From: Variovorax sp. PBL-E5
GTDB taxonomy: Bacteria; Pseudomonadota; Gammaproteobacteria; Burkholderiales; Burkholderiaceae_C
DNA length: 64,000 bases
Assembly: GCF_901827185.1 (NCBI RefSeq)
Contig: NZ_LR594672.1
Coordinates: forward strand, 496,001 to 560,000
Reading direction: 5' to 3'
Under the pieces are notes generated by a model. That model saw only the letters and a list, made by a program, of their open reading frames with translations. It ran no database searches and was not told where the DNA came from. Positions 57,268 through 64,000 of the stretch are shown here, piece after piece. The position numbers and the translations under genes are program-made. Positions within the stretch are counted from its first letter, which is position 1, and every line of letters starts with the position of its first letter.

Positions 57268-58815
57268 CTAGAGGTCCAAGGGGTCAGGCGTGCTGAGATA
57301 GGTCTCATGACACTTTACTGTGAGTAGGTCCAGGTTGATGGTCACAAACTGGCCCTCCTGAAAAGCCTCCATTGCGTCATCCACCACAAGCACGCGGCAA
57401 GAGGTCTCGCGCGCGACTGTCGCCAAGTGGGCGAGCTTGCCTCCAACGGCGCTCACCACCGCGCCGCGACCGCCCTTGCAGGCAGACAGCATCGCGAGTT
57501 CGTAGTCGACGCCAGCATAGGGCACCACTGCAATCGAGCCTTCCGGCACCGCCTCGTTTGGCTTGGGGAACACGACCTGGCCAAAGACGGTGCCGTCTCC
57601 TGCGAGTCGAACACAGTCATGTCCTTCAGCACGGCCAAGGCCTGTCGCAAACCGCCAGGCGGCTCTGTTGACAGGATGGTCCATGTCGTACGCAGCCCTC
57701 AAGGGCAAGCCCGCGCCCAGCCACCAGTCCGTGTGCATGGGGTTATCTCCCCCCATTTTCATGCCGGTAGGGCTCACTGGGCGCCATTTGGGGAGCGCCT
57801 CGTGGGTGTCCATGGTCGCATGCCTTGATGCCCAGTTGAGAAAGGGGGCTGCAGGCACCTTGACCAATCGGTCGCCAGCTTCGTCGCGCACAAGCAAGTC
57901 GAGGTATCCGCCGAACTTCGGGGCCTGTTGACCAATTCGAAGGCGTAGAACCTCCAGCTCGTAGTCCTCCTCCGCCGCCTTAGCTGGCGGGCGGGTCTGA
58001 AAAAACATTCCGCGCTTCTTGCCCGGTGACCCTCCGCTTTCGACTTCCGCCTCTTCCTGGACCTTGGCTTGGCCAATGCTGTCCGCCAGTTCGGTGAGCC
58101 GGTCGAGAATCGCTTGCGTTGGCTGGTCGAGGAGCTCGTCTGAGCCTCGGCTACCGTAGACCACGCCATCTCGAATGGCATCTTCGTAAAACTCCCAGCA
58201 CTTCGGCTCGAAGTACGCGTTTTCCGCTTCTTCGCTGTCGCCGATGCGGCTGAGGTCGCGGTGCTCGCGGTAGGCGGCCAAAGCTTCCTTCGGCTCATTG
58301 AAGGTGGGAACCCAGAATGCGGGGCCCTGGACCCGCTTGAAGAGCGCTGCTGTCTCCTGGAGGTTGAAGAACACCAGGTCCGACTCGCGGCTGTACATGT
58401 GGTACTTGGCCCGCAGCACCCGGTATTCGTCGAGCGTCACGCACTCGTTGCCCATGCGCTCGAGGTGCTCTCTCGCGTAGGCCTTGTCGGCGCGTCCGAA
58501 GCCCGCGATGTACGCGTAGGGCTGGTAGAACTCGCCGCGTGAGCGGTAGATGCCTGCGGTCTGCCAGGCGGCGGTGCCGAGATAGCGCTTCAGGCGGGTA
58601 TCGTTCGGGTCCTGGGGGCCATCGCACATTCCATCCTCGTCGGTGGAAATAGAGCGCTCGCCCTTCAAGATGGCGACAGCCATATCGAGGGTCATTCCCT
58701 CCAGGCCTTCCATGAGGAAGGAGAGGGCGCCGCGCCAGTCGTCGGAAAGTACCAGGTCCCGGGCGTGTTCGACCACGAAGCCCGGCTCGACTGAGAAAAA
58801 CAGTTCTTTGGTCAT
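57268..58815 (-). CDS. protein with C-terminal PEP-utiliser swivel (mobile) domain
   Basis: A 515-residue protein. Residues 430-500 read VVSAVGGKLAHLATVARETSC and then GQFVTINLDLLTV, the pattern of the phosphohistidine swivel domain of PEP synthase and PPDK; the His in GGKLAHLA is in place. The first 350 residues match nothing I recognise. No ATP-grasp or PEP-binding domain is seen, so it is an orphan swivel. A phosphotransfer or inactivated relay role is possible. Confidence 0.65.
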   Translation of the reverse strand: MTKELFFSVEPGFVVEHARDLVLSDDWRGALSFLMEGLEGMTLDMAVAILKGERSISTDEDGMCDGPQDPNDTRLKRYLGTAAWQTAGIYRSRGEFYQPYAYIAGFGRADKAYAREHLERMGNECVTLDEYRVLRAKYHMYSRESDLVFFNLQETAALFKRVQGPAFWVPTFNEPKEALAAYREHRDLSRIGDSEEAENAYFEPKCWEFYEDAIRDGVVYGSRGSDELLDQPTQAILDRLTELADSIGQAKVQEEAEVESGGSPGKKRGMFFQTRPPAKAAEEDYELEVLRLRIGQQAPKFGGYLDLLVRDEAGDRLVKVPAAPFLNWASRHATMDTHEALPKWRPVSPTGMKMGGDNPMHTDWWLGAGLPLRAAYDMDHPVNRAAWRFATGLGRAEGHDCVRLAGDGTVFGQVVFPKPNEAVPEGSIAVVPYAGVDYELAMLSACKGGRGAVVSAVGGKLAHLATVARETSCRVLVVDDAMEAFQEGQFVTINLDLLTVKCHETYLSTPDPLDL

Positions 58816-58829
58816 GCTTGATGTTTGGA

Positions 58830-58849
58830 GTTGTCCTGACGTTGTCTAG
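58830..58849 (-). promoter_or_regulatory. CTANAC-N6-AGGACAAC promoter module
   Basis: Minus strand: CTAGAC, six bases, AGGACAAC, a full consensus copy 15 bases before the swivel-domain gene. Confidence 0.6.
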
Positions 58850-58950
58850 CGAAATGCAGCAGGACCGTGGGCCTGCTGGGGACCGGGGCGGTGCGCGCGC
58901 CTCCCTATAGGTCGTTGATTCCAAATCCTTGGAGGTAAAAGGACAACAAC

Positions 58951-59256
58951 ATGAGTACACAACAACTGAACGACAGGCGCACGGCAGAAGCAAACGCCGC
59001 ATTTCAGGCCTACGACTTCGGAACCGCCGTCGTCGAGTCCGCCGACGGCTGGAACCGCAGCCTTCCCGGGACGGAGATGGTTAGAACGATTTACCTGGCG
59101 CCAGAGAAGGACGGCGAGCCGACCGAGCGCGCTTACTTCACCGTCCGGTTCTCGGGGCTGGACACTTCGCTCATCAGCGAGGCCTATGCCATTACGGTGA
59201 AGGGCGGCATCTTCGGTACCGAGGGCGCACGGGCTGACGCACTGGCCACGGCCTGA
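58951..59256 (+). CDS. hypothetical small protein
   Basis: A 101-residue protein (MSTQQLNDRRTAEANAAFQA...) with mixed alpha/beta character and a Gly-rich end. AGGACAAC, eight bases ahead of ATG, acts as the ribosome site here, and CTATAG stands about 45 bases upstream. No family is recognised. Confidence 0.7.
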   Translation: MSTQQLNDRRTAEANAAFQAYDFGTAVVESADGWNRSLPGTEMVRTIYLAPEKDGEPTERAYFTVRFSGLDTSLISEAYAITVKGGIFGTEGARADALATA

Positions 59257-59278
59257 GCGATGGGATGATTCTTTGAGA

Positions 59279-59313
59279 GCGGGCCCCCTTTGGCGGCCCG
59301 CTTCTTTTTTTGC
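59279..59313 (+). terminator. intrinsic terminator
   Basis: Seven-base GCGGGCC/GGCCCGC arms followed by TTCTTTTTTTGCC. Confidence 0.9.
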
Positions 59314-59405
59314 CGAACGCTAGCTTGCCTATCCGAACGTGTCTGCGTCATGGCAGTGGGACAACAGCGTTGGCACCGGCATCCAGGTTCCCTGAACGCA
59401 CCTAA

Positions 59406-59442
59406 GCGAAAGCCCCTCGGCAACGGCCAGAGGGGCTTTTCT
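59406..59442. terminator. bidirectional intrinsic terminator
   Basis: AAGCCCCTC/GAGGGGCTT arms, with TTTTCTG on the plus side and CTTTCGCT on the minus side, serving the HAD gene at 59461. Confidence 0.8.
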
Positions 59443-59460
59443 GTGCTCCAGGACGACGGC

Positions 59461-60057
59461 TCAAGGCCCCAGCAGTCGCGTCACCAGTTCATCCAGGCCT
59501 TGAATCGCCGGTAGGGCCGGGTGCCGGCCGAAGCGGTCAACGAGAACGAAGTCCATGCCGGCCGCGGCAGCACCTCCTCCATCGCTTGATACGCTGTCTC
59601 CAACCACGATACAGTCCTTCGGCAGGATGCCAAAGGCCGCCGCGGGTCCGAAGAACATTTGCGCGTCAGGCTTGAGCAGGCCCGTGTCGAAGCTGAAGTT
59701 CCAGTAGTCAACCATGTCCGCCAGCAGCAACTTTGCCTGGCCATACGGCTTGGCCAGGTTGGAGCTGACGAGGATGAGATATCCCGCCGCCTTGAGCTGC
59801 ACGAGTGCGTCGCGAACCTCATGGAAGAGCTTGATGCGATGAACCTCAGCCTCGAGCTCTGCCGTCACCTCGCGAAGTGCTTCAGGTGAGAGCACGCTGC
59901 CAATCTTCTTCGCCATCCGGCCCGGCGAGGCGTTCGACGTCATTACAAGCTCGCGCGCGTCCGAGGCAGTCGCGCCTGCCAGCAGCTGGCGATAGGGATG
60001 GGCAGGGTGGTCGATGTAAACGAGCGTACCGAACAAATCAAAAATGATTGCTTTCAA
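59461..60057 (-). CDS. HAD-superfamily phosphatase, TTG start
   Basis: A 198-residue HAD hydrolase. Motif I is DLFGT near the N-terminus (IIFDLFGTLVY), motif II VSSNL, the Lys of motif III falls in the GLLKPD region, and motif IV is VGDSVSSD. All catalytic residues seem present. The cap is helical, so it is a class C1-type haloacid dehalogenase-like phosphatase of unknown substrate. The start is TTG 60057 with GGAG seven bases upstream; the earlier frame is not protein-like. Confidence 0.85.
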   Translation of the reverse strand: MKAIIFDLFGTLVYIDHPAHPYRQLLAGATASDARELVMTSNASPGRMAKKIGSVLSPEALREVTAELEAEVHRIKLFHEVRDALVQLKAAGYLILVSSNLAKPYGQAKLLLADMVDYWNFSFDTGLLKPDAQMFFGPAAAFGILPKDCIVVGDSVSSDGGGAAAAGMDFVLVDRFGRHPALPAIQGLDELVTRLLGP

Positions 60058-60212
60058 GGGGAACTCCAGCTGTAACGTTGAGCCAGCCCACCTCGAGTGA
60101 ATTGCCACCGGCAGGCTTACTCTCCGTCTAGCTAGCGCCCTCCACCCTGGCGGCGTGAATGCGAAAACTCGCTGGACGCGAACCACCCTGCGGGGATTAA
60201 AAGGCTGACGGC

Positions 60213-60246
60213 CAAACGGAGAAAGGCCACCCGGAGGCGGCCTTTT
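60213..60246 (-). terminator. intrinsic terminator
   Basis: Minus strand: AAAGGCC/GGCCTTT arms followed by TTTCTCCG, after the lipoprotein gene at 60271. Confidence 0.65.
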
Positions 60247-60270
60247 GCGGCGTGCGCTCTGCCGAGGCGC

Positions 60271-60576
60271 TTACGGGGCCTTCTTTGCGGCCAGCTTCGC
60301 TTGAGCAGCCTTCAAAGCTTCGGGGCTCAGGCCAGGCGCCGACGGACCACCTGGCGGTTTCGGAGGGGCGGGCGCAACCACCTTCGGAATGATGGGCTGG
60401 CCCTTCTCGTCGAACTTCAGCTCCGGGGCGGGCGGCGGCGAACCGGGCGGCATCACGGGCTTGGCGACCTGGGACTTGGCAGCCGGGGCCTTTGCGGTTG
60501 CAGGCGCGGTATCGGTCTTCGAGCAGCCGGCGATTGCGGCAGCGACCAGGAGGACGGTGAGAGCGGTCTTTTTCAT
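60271..60576 (-). CDS. Pro/Ala-rich lipoprotein
   Basis: A 101-residue predicted lipoprotein. Signal MKKTALTVLLVAAAIAGC ends in lipobox IAGC (Cys18). The mature part is Pro/Ala/Lys-rich (PPGSPPPAPELKFDEKG) and probably extended, like periplasmic spacer lipoproteins. No fold is recognised. Confidence 0.8.
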   Translation of the reverse strand: MKKTALTVLLVAAAIAGCSKTDTAPATAKAPAAKSQVAKPVMPPGSPPPAPELKFDEKGQPIIPKVVAPAPPKPPGGPSAPGLSPEALKAAQAKLAAKKAP

Positions 60577-60876
60577 GGATACTCGTTGGGAATGATGTTG
60601 ATGACGGGTGGCGGAAGACACCGCCTTGCCTTGTTTAGCGTTCTCGTTTAGCCAGGAGCATTTTAAGGGAGTCTTGCTTCCTATAAGGCAGAAGCCAATT
60701 CAATCTGCTCCCAAGCCGAGAGCCGCGGCGTGGCCCCTGCGAGTTGCGGTTTAGATGTGCAATTGACCGCGCGCTGTAAATCGTCTAAAATACAGCACGA
60801 TTTAAGACGCGGAAACAAGCAGTTCCTCCGGGCACGCACGGTTCGCCAGCCGCGAAGTATTTGACAAGAGCCCGCC
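60577..60876. other. intergenic region ahead of the RNA-repair cassette
   Basis: No gene. It holds GTTTAGC strings near the lipoprotein promoter (about 60637) and the cassette promoter with its operator (60763-60804). Confidence 0.5.
60763..60804 (+). promoter_or_regulatory. cassette promoter with dyad operator
   Basis: TTGACC (60763-60768) and TAAAAT (60786-60791) have an exact 17-base spacer. An inverted repeat TAAATCGT (60777-60784) / ACGATTTA (60797-60804) brackets the -10 and the likely start of transcription: a good repressor site. Confidence 0.75.
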
Positions 60877-61731
60877 ATGGAACAAGCCACCAAGTCCGCC
60901 ATCATCAGCCTCGACATTCATAAGTACATGCGAACTCCCCACCTGGAAAGCTCCAGGCTGCAGGTGGGCGACGAGGGACATGGCCAGGTGCCCTATGCAC
61001 AGCACAAGGGCAAGTACATCGTGCTCGAAGAAAAGCTCGACGGCGGCAACTGTGGCGTCAGCTTCAGCGCGGCCGGAGAGCTACTTTTGCAGTCCCGTGG
61101 ACACTACCTCACTGGTGGCGGCCGCGAGCGCCAGTTCAACCTGTTCAAGCAGTGGGCAGTCGCACATGAGGGTTGGATGTTGGAGCGCCTTGAGGACCGC
61201 TACGTGATGTATGGTGAGTGGATGCACAAGAAGCACGCTATGTGGTACGACGCGCTTCCTCACTACTTCTGCGAATTTGACGTCCTCGACAAGGTGACGG
61301 GCAAGTTCCTCTCAACCGCCGCTCGCCGGCGCCTTCTCGCTGATGGCCCGGTGCTTTCTGTGCCCGTGCTTTACGACGGCATTGCACCTCCAAAGCTCTC
61401 CGATTTGTGGGTGCTGGTGAAGCCGTCGCTGGGGCGTACCTCGCAATGGCGAAGGGCGTTCGAGGCAATCGTCAAACGCGAGGGACTGGACGTCGAGAAG
61501 GCGTGGAAGCAATGCGACGGTTCAGACCGAGCCGAAGGACTCTACGGCAAGGTGGAAGAGGGTGACGAAACGGTCGACCGCTTCAAGCTGGTACGGCCTG
61601 ACTTCGTGCAAGCCATCCTCGACTCGGAGAAGCACCATGCGGAGCAGCCTTTCATACCGAACCTGCTGCGGCCTGGTGTCGATATCTTCGCGCCGCGCCT
61701 GACGCACGGATGGAACGCTGAGCCATGGTAG
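60877..61731 (+). CDS. RNA ligase (nucleotidyltransferase family)
   Basis: A 284-residue ligase. The nucleotidyltransferase motifs are in order: motif I EKLDGG with the AMP-accepting Lys53, motif III YGEW at 112-115, motif IV EGLYGKV at 220-226, and motif V FKLV with Lys237. This is the core of PF09414-type RNA ligases, with no OB domain. It seals 3'-OH and 5'-phosphate RNA ends via an adenylylated intermediate (family knowledge). It is first in a three-gene operon, its stop overlapping the HNH gene start by seven bases. Confidence 0.88.
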   Translation: MEQATKSAIISLDIHKYMRTPHLESSRLQVGDEGHGQVPYAQHKGKYIVLEEKLDGGNCGVSFSAAGELLLQSRGHYLTGGGRERQFNLFKQWAVAHEGWMLERLEDRYVMYGEWMHKKHAMWYDALPHYFCEFDVLDKVTGKFLSTAARRRLLADGPVLSVPVLYDGIAPPKLSDLWVLVKPSLGRTSQWRRAFEAIVKREGLDVEKAWKQCDGSDRAEGLYGKVEEGDETVDRFKLVRPDFVQAILDSEKHHAEQPFIPNLLRPGVDIFAPRLTHGWNAEPW

Positions 61732-62186
61732 CAAGAAGCCGTTGGCTACCGCCAGAGGACCAGCTGCTGCCTCGTGATGAGTTTAAGCGGCTCGTCTTCC
61801 TTCGCGCGGGTGGGAAGTGCGTTTTCTGCGACCAACCGGCCGTGGACGCGCACCACATCCTCGAGCGCAAGCTCTACCCCATCACGGGGGGCTATTTCCT
61901 GGGCAATGGCGCCGCGGTATGCGACGAACACCACTGGAAATGCGAGACCACGGAGTTGACGGTCGAAGAGGTGAGGGAAGCTGCTGGAATCAAGGCGCCA
62001 GTACTTCCGGACGGTTTCGACCCCGCCGCGCGCTTTGACAAGTGGGGCAACATCGTCCTCGAGGACGGGATGCGCGAAGCGGGGCCGCTGGCCAAGGACG
62101 ACGGCATGCGCCGGGCCCTGACGCAAGGGCGCTTCATTGGCCTGCTGCTACCCCTAACATCAAAGAACAAGTGCTTCGCGCCATGA
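61725..62186 (+). CDS. HNH endonuclease-like protein
   Basis: A 153-residue protein. The zinc and active-site pattern reads CVFCDQPAVDAHHILERKLYP, then GNGAAVCDEHHWKCE: a CxxC, the HH of the beta-beta-alpha metal site, the second CxxH and a late Cys. This is a typical HNH fold. The C-terminal 60 residues have no known domain. It lies inside the RNA-repair operon: its start overlaps the ligase and its end is 24 bases before the kinase start. Its target is unknown; both DNA and RNA are possible. Confidence 0.8.
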   Translation: MVARSRWLPPEDQLLPRDEFKRLVFLRAGGKCVFCDQPAVDAHHILERKLYPITGGYFLGNGAAVCDEHHWKCETTELTVEEVREAAGIKAPVLPDGFDPAARFDKWGNIVLEDGMREAGPLAKDDGMRRALTQGRFIGLLLPLTSKNKCFAP

Positions 62187-62209
62187 TTGGTCGAGGCGAG
62201 GAGAACCAA

Positions 62210-63370
62210 ATGAACAAGTATGACGCCGCCATCCTCGCGGTCGGCCCTGCAGCTGGCCGAAGGGACATCGACTGGAAGGCAGTAGAGGACGCGTACCCCG
62301 AGTGGCGCAGCCTAGCCGAAACCCCTCAAGACAGGCACTATCACGCCGAAGGCGATTGCTGGACGCACACCAAAATGGTCTGCGAGGAGCTCGTGAACCT
62401 GGCGGATTTCCAGGCCTTGGACGCCCGGGGCCAGCAACGCATGTTTCTGGGTGCGCTGATGCACGACATTGCGAAGCCCGGCGTCACGAAGGTCGACGAG
62501 AACGGCCGCATCTCGAGCAAAGGCCACAGCAAGCGAGGCGAGGTGGACGCCCGAATTCGCCTCTGGCGAGCCGGCTACGACTTCTCGGACCGCGAGGCCG
62601 TTTGCCGCATGATTCGGTACCACCAGGAACCCTTCATCAGCTTGCGCAAGGCAAACGCCGCGTTCCTTGCTCACAAGTGGTCGCACGAAGTGAACCTGCG
62701 GGAGCTGGCCCTCTTGGCGGAGGCTGACGCGCGCGGCCGGCGCACCGACCCCGCAAGCGATTGGCAGAACACCATCGACAACGTCGAGCTGTTCCGCCTG
62801 CTCGCGCAAGAGCAGGAGTGCTACGGCCAACCACGGCACATGGCCGATGAGCACACTGCCGTCTCGTACTTCCGCAGGGAGGGCGAAATCAGCCCGGATT
62901 ACCCTTTCTTCGCGCAGCCAGGCTCGGAAGTTATCGTGCTGTCTGGGCTTCCAGCGACCGGCAAGAACCACTGGCTCGACACGAACCACCCCGAGCTTCC
63001 TGTCGTCTCCTTCGACGACGCGCGCGAGGAGCTGGACTTGGCTCATGGCGAGAACGACGGCAAGGCCGCGCATTTCGCAGTCGACAAGGCGAAGGAGCTC
63101 TTGCGCCGGCGTGTTCCTTTCGCCTGGAACAGCACGCACTTAAGCGCCCAGATGCGGCAGAAGACCTTGGACCTGCTGTACGCGTACGACGCTCGTGTCC
63201 GCATTGTCTACCTCGAGCAGCCTGAGGACGTCCTGCTGAGCCGGAACAACAAGCGTGACTCGACACTGAGCAACAAGGCCCTGCTGGGCATGCTGTTTCG
63301 GTGGGAGGTGCCGCTGCCCACCGAGTCCCACCGGGTCGATTATCAACCAGGCACAGCAGCCCGCACCTAG
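62210..63370 (+). CDS. HD-phosphoesterase / polynucleotide kinase (HD-Pnk-like)
   Basis: A 386-residue two-domain protein. The N-terminal half is an HD domain: an upstream His (HYHAEGDCWTH near residue 45), H85-D86 in MHDIAKP, and later His/Asp residues (HSKRGEVD). The C-terminal half has a P-loop GLPATGKN (about 246-253) and an LVSFDDARE-like VVSFDDAREE, as in T4 Pnk kinases. Known HD-Pnk enzymes remove 2',3'-cyclic phosphate and phosphorylate 5'-OH ends. GAGGCGAGGAG marks ATG 62210 as the start; 62183 is possible. The ligase would reseal the healed ends. Confidence 0.82.
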   Translation: MNKYDAAILAVGPAAGRRDIDWKAVEDAYPEWRSLAETPQDRHYHAEGDCWTHTKMVCEELVNLADFQALDARGQQRMFLGALMHDIAKPGVTKVDENGRISSKGHSKRGEVDARIRLWRAGYDFSDREAVCRMIRYHQEPFISLRKANAAFLAHKWSHEVNLRELALLAEADARGRRTDPASDWQNTIDNVELFRLLAQEQECYGQPRHMADEHTAVSYFRREGEISPDYPFFAQPGSEVIVLSGLPATGKNHWLDTNHPELPVVSFDDAREELDLAHGENDGKAAHFAVDKAKELLRRRVPFAWNSTHLSAQMRQKTLDLLYAYDARVRIVYLEQPEDVLLSRNNKRDSTLSNKALLGMLFRWEVPLPTESHRVDYQPGTAART

Positions 63371-63378
63371 GGGAACAG

Positions 63379-63651
63379 ATGGGCCGTACAGTCATGAAGC
63401 TGAACGCCGCCTTTCACGTCACCGTGACGAACTGAGCACGATTCACAGCCGCTGGTCACTGACCGACGGCTTTCTCGTCGCGACAGGCACCACGGCAGTG
63501 CCCCGAGTACCGCTTCATCGGCTGCGAGCTGCGCGACGCGAACCGACTGGCAGCTGCTGGGGCCCTTCGCCCCGGGAGCAAGAAGGGACGCTTCCGTGTG
63601 ACGCTTACCGGCTACTGTCGCTATGACTGGGACACCGTCAGCCCACCGTGA
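63379..63651 (+). pseudogene. broken small gene after the RNA-repair cassette
   Basis: ATG 63379 with GGGGAAC opens MGRTVMKLNAAFHVTVT, which stops after 18 codons. A natural-looking end (CELRDANRLAAAGALRPG...CRYDWDTVSPP) lies in another frame and stops at 63651. One or two frame steps would join about 90 residues. It could be decay or sequencing error. A terminator follows immediately. Confidence 0.45.
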
Positions 63652-63656
63652 TTTCG

Positions 63657-63686
63657 AAAGCCACCTTCGGGGCGGCTTTTTTTATT
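63657..63686 (+). terminator. intrinsic terminator of the RNA-repair operon
   Basis: AAGCCACC/GGCGGCTT stem with one mismatch followed by TTTTTTTATTATG. Confidence 0.8.
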
Positions 63687-63723
63687 ATGCGCTGCAGAGC
63701 AGCTGGCGACCGAGTCGATTGCG

Positions 63724-63757
63724 CAAAGAAAAGCACCGACCAAGGGGTCGGTGCTTT
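63724..63757 (-). terminator. intrinsic terminator
   Basis: Minus strand: ten-base AAGCACCGAC/GTCGGTGCTT stem followed by TTTTCTTTGC. Confidence 0.9.
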
Positions 63758-63766
63758 GAATGACGA

Positions 63767-64000
63767 TTACTGTTTAGGGTAATCGGTCCGATGCGCAACG
63801 GAAGCCGAGGGCGACCGCAGGAGCGCAACTACCTTGGCAACGTGCGGAGGCAGCGAAGGACCGGCCGTGGGAGTGGACGGGGACTCGCTGACAACTACGC
63901 CCTTCTCGACGGAATCGTTGGAACGACCCGAGGTGGAGGTTGCAGCCTGCGTTTGGCCGTTGTCTTGCGAAACGGCAGGGGTGGAGCTGGTCAAGGACGT
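63767..64000 (-). CDS. C-terminal part of a Ser/Thr/Pro-rich protein, cut by window edge
   Basis: The frame is open to the right edge of the window and ends at 63767. The visible C-terminal part (at least 75 residues) is a Ser/Thr/Pro/Gln-rich, probably disordered tail (TQAATSTSGRSND) with a short helical segment (HVAKVVALLRSP). No domain can be named. Confidence 0.6.
   Translation of the reverse strand, partial: TSLTSSTPAVSQDNGQTQAATSTSGRSNDSVEKGVVVSESPSTPTAGPSLPPHVAKVVALLRSPSASVAHRTDYPKQ

Noticed and set aside
1..64000. Amber (TAG) reassignment on this element
   Set aside because: Suggested by the interrupted gene at 1-525, but several complete genes end in TAG with terminators or overlapping genes right behind.
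1..64000. CRISPR array, tRNA or rRNA genes, phage structural genes
   Set aside because: No regularly spaced repeats, no cloverleaf-like segments and no capsid, tail or terminase motifs were found by reading.

Overview
The window reads as an accessory stretch, most likely from a megaplasmid or other very large mobile element, of a GC-rich Gram-negative bacterium. A beta-proteobacterium (Burkholderiales) is my best guess. This rests on the GC-rich codons, Gram-negative lipoprotein and outer-membrane genes, a Csu-type chaperone-usher pilus cluster, a YqiJ/YqiK flotillin pair, and many unique hypotheticals. It has no ribosomal genes, tRNAs, CRISPR arrays or phage structural genes. Most genes stand alone or in short runs, each with its own promoter-like element and intrinsic terminator.

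Layout. 1-3.0 kb: hypotheticals and an amber-interrupted TIM-barrel gene at the left edge. 3.1-9.7 kb: LemA-like and Cys-rich membrane proteins, a secreted protein, a DUF1653 gene and an XRE regulator. 10.1-20.3 kb: a defence-like block with a frameshifted deoxyribosyltransferase-like gene, an ABC-type ATPase, a DUF262 protein, a frameshifted acetyltransferase and a complete type I Wadjet operon (jetABCD). 20.5-27.7 kb: an ASCH protein and a TelA/XpaC/vWA/solute-binding envelope-stress operon with very short ORFs. 27.9-35.9 kb: small proteins, YqiJ-flotillin, a GAF protein, a secretion-type ATPase with a degenerate P-loop, and a SpoT-like HD hydrolase under a perfect inverted repeat. 35.9-40.0 kb: Csu pilus genes. 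40.2-46.1 kb: an FtsH-like protease, an AI-2E family permease and trpS. 46.3-54.2 kb: an ATPase, two proteins with a short glyoxalase-superfamily-type N-terminal domain, an IS1341-type tnpB element and a prepilin peptidase. 54.4-60.6 kb: an Ig-like repeat protein, an outer-membrane barrel, a PEP-utiliser swivel-domain protein, a HAD phosphatase and a lipoprotein. 60.8-63.4 kb: an RNA-ligase / HNH / HD-kinase operon.

The most interesting signals are four. (1) trpS is preceded by a Trp-Trp leader peptide and mutually exclusive hairpins, a ribosome-mediated attenuator. (2) The RNA ligase, HNH nuclease and HD-polynucleotide kinase form an overlapping cassette behind a strong promoter with a dyad operator, and may be an undescribed cut-and-repair system. 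(3) A compact promoter-like module, CTANAC-N5/6-AGGACAAC, precedes at least fourteen genes on both strands without an obvious -35 box. (4) A TelA/XpaC/vWA operon carries two related solute-binding domains. Several genes are broken by single-base lesions, which may be decay or sequencing error.
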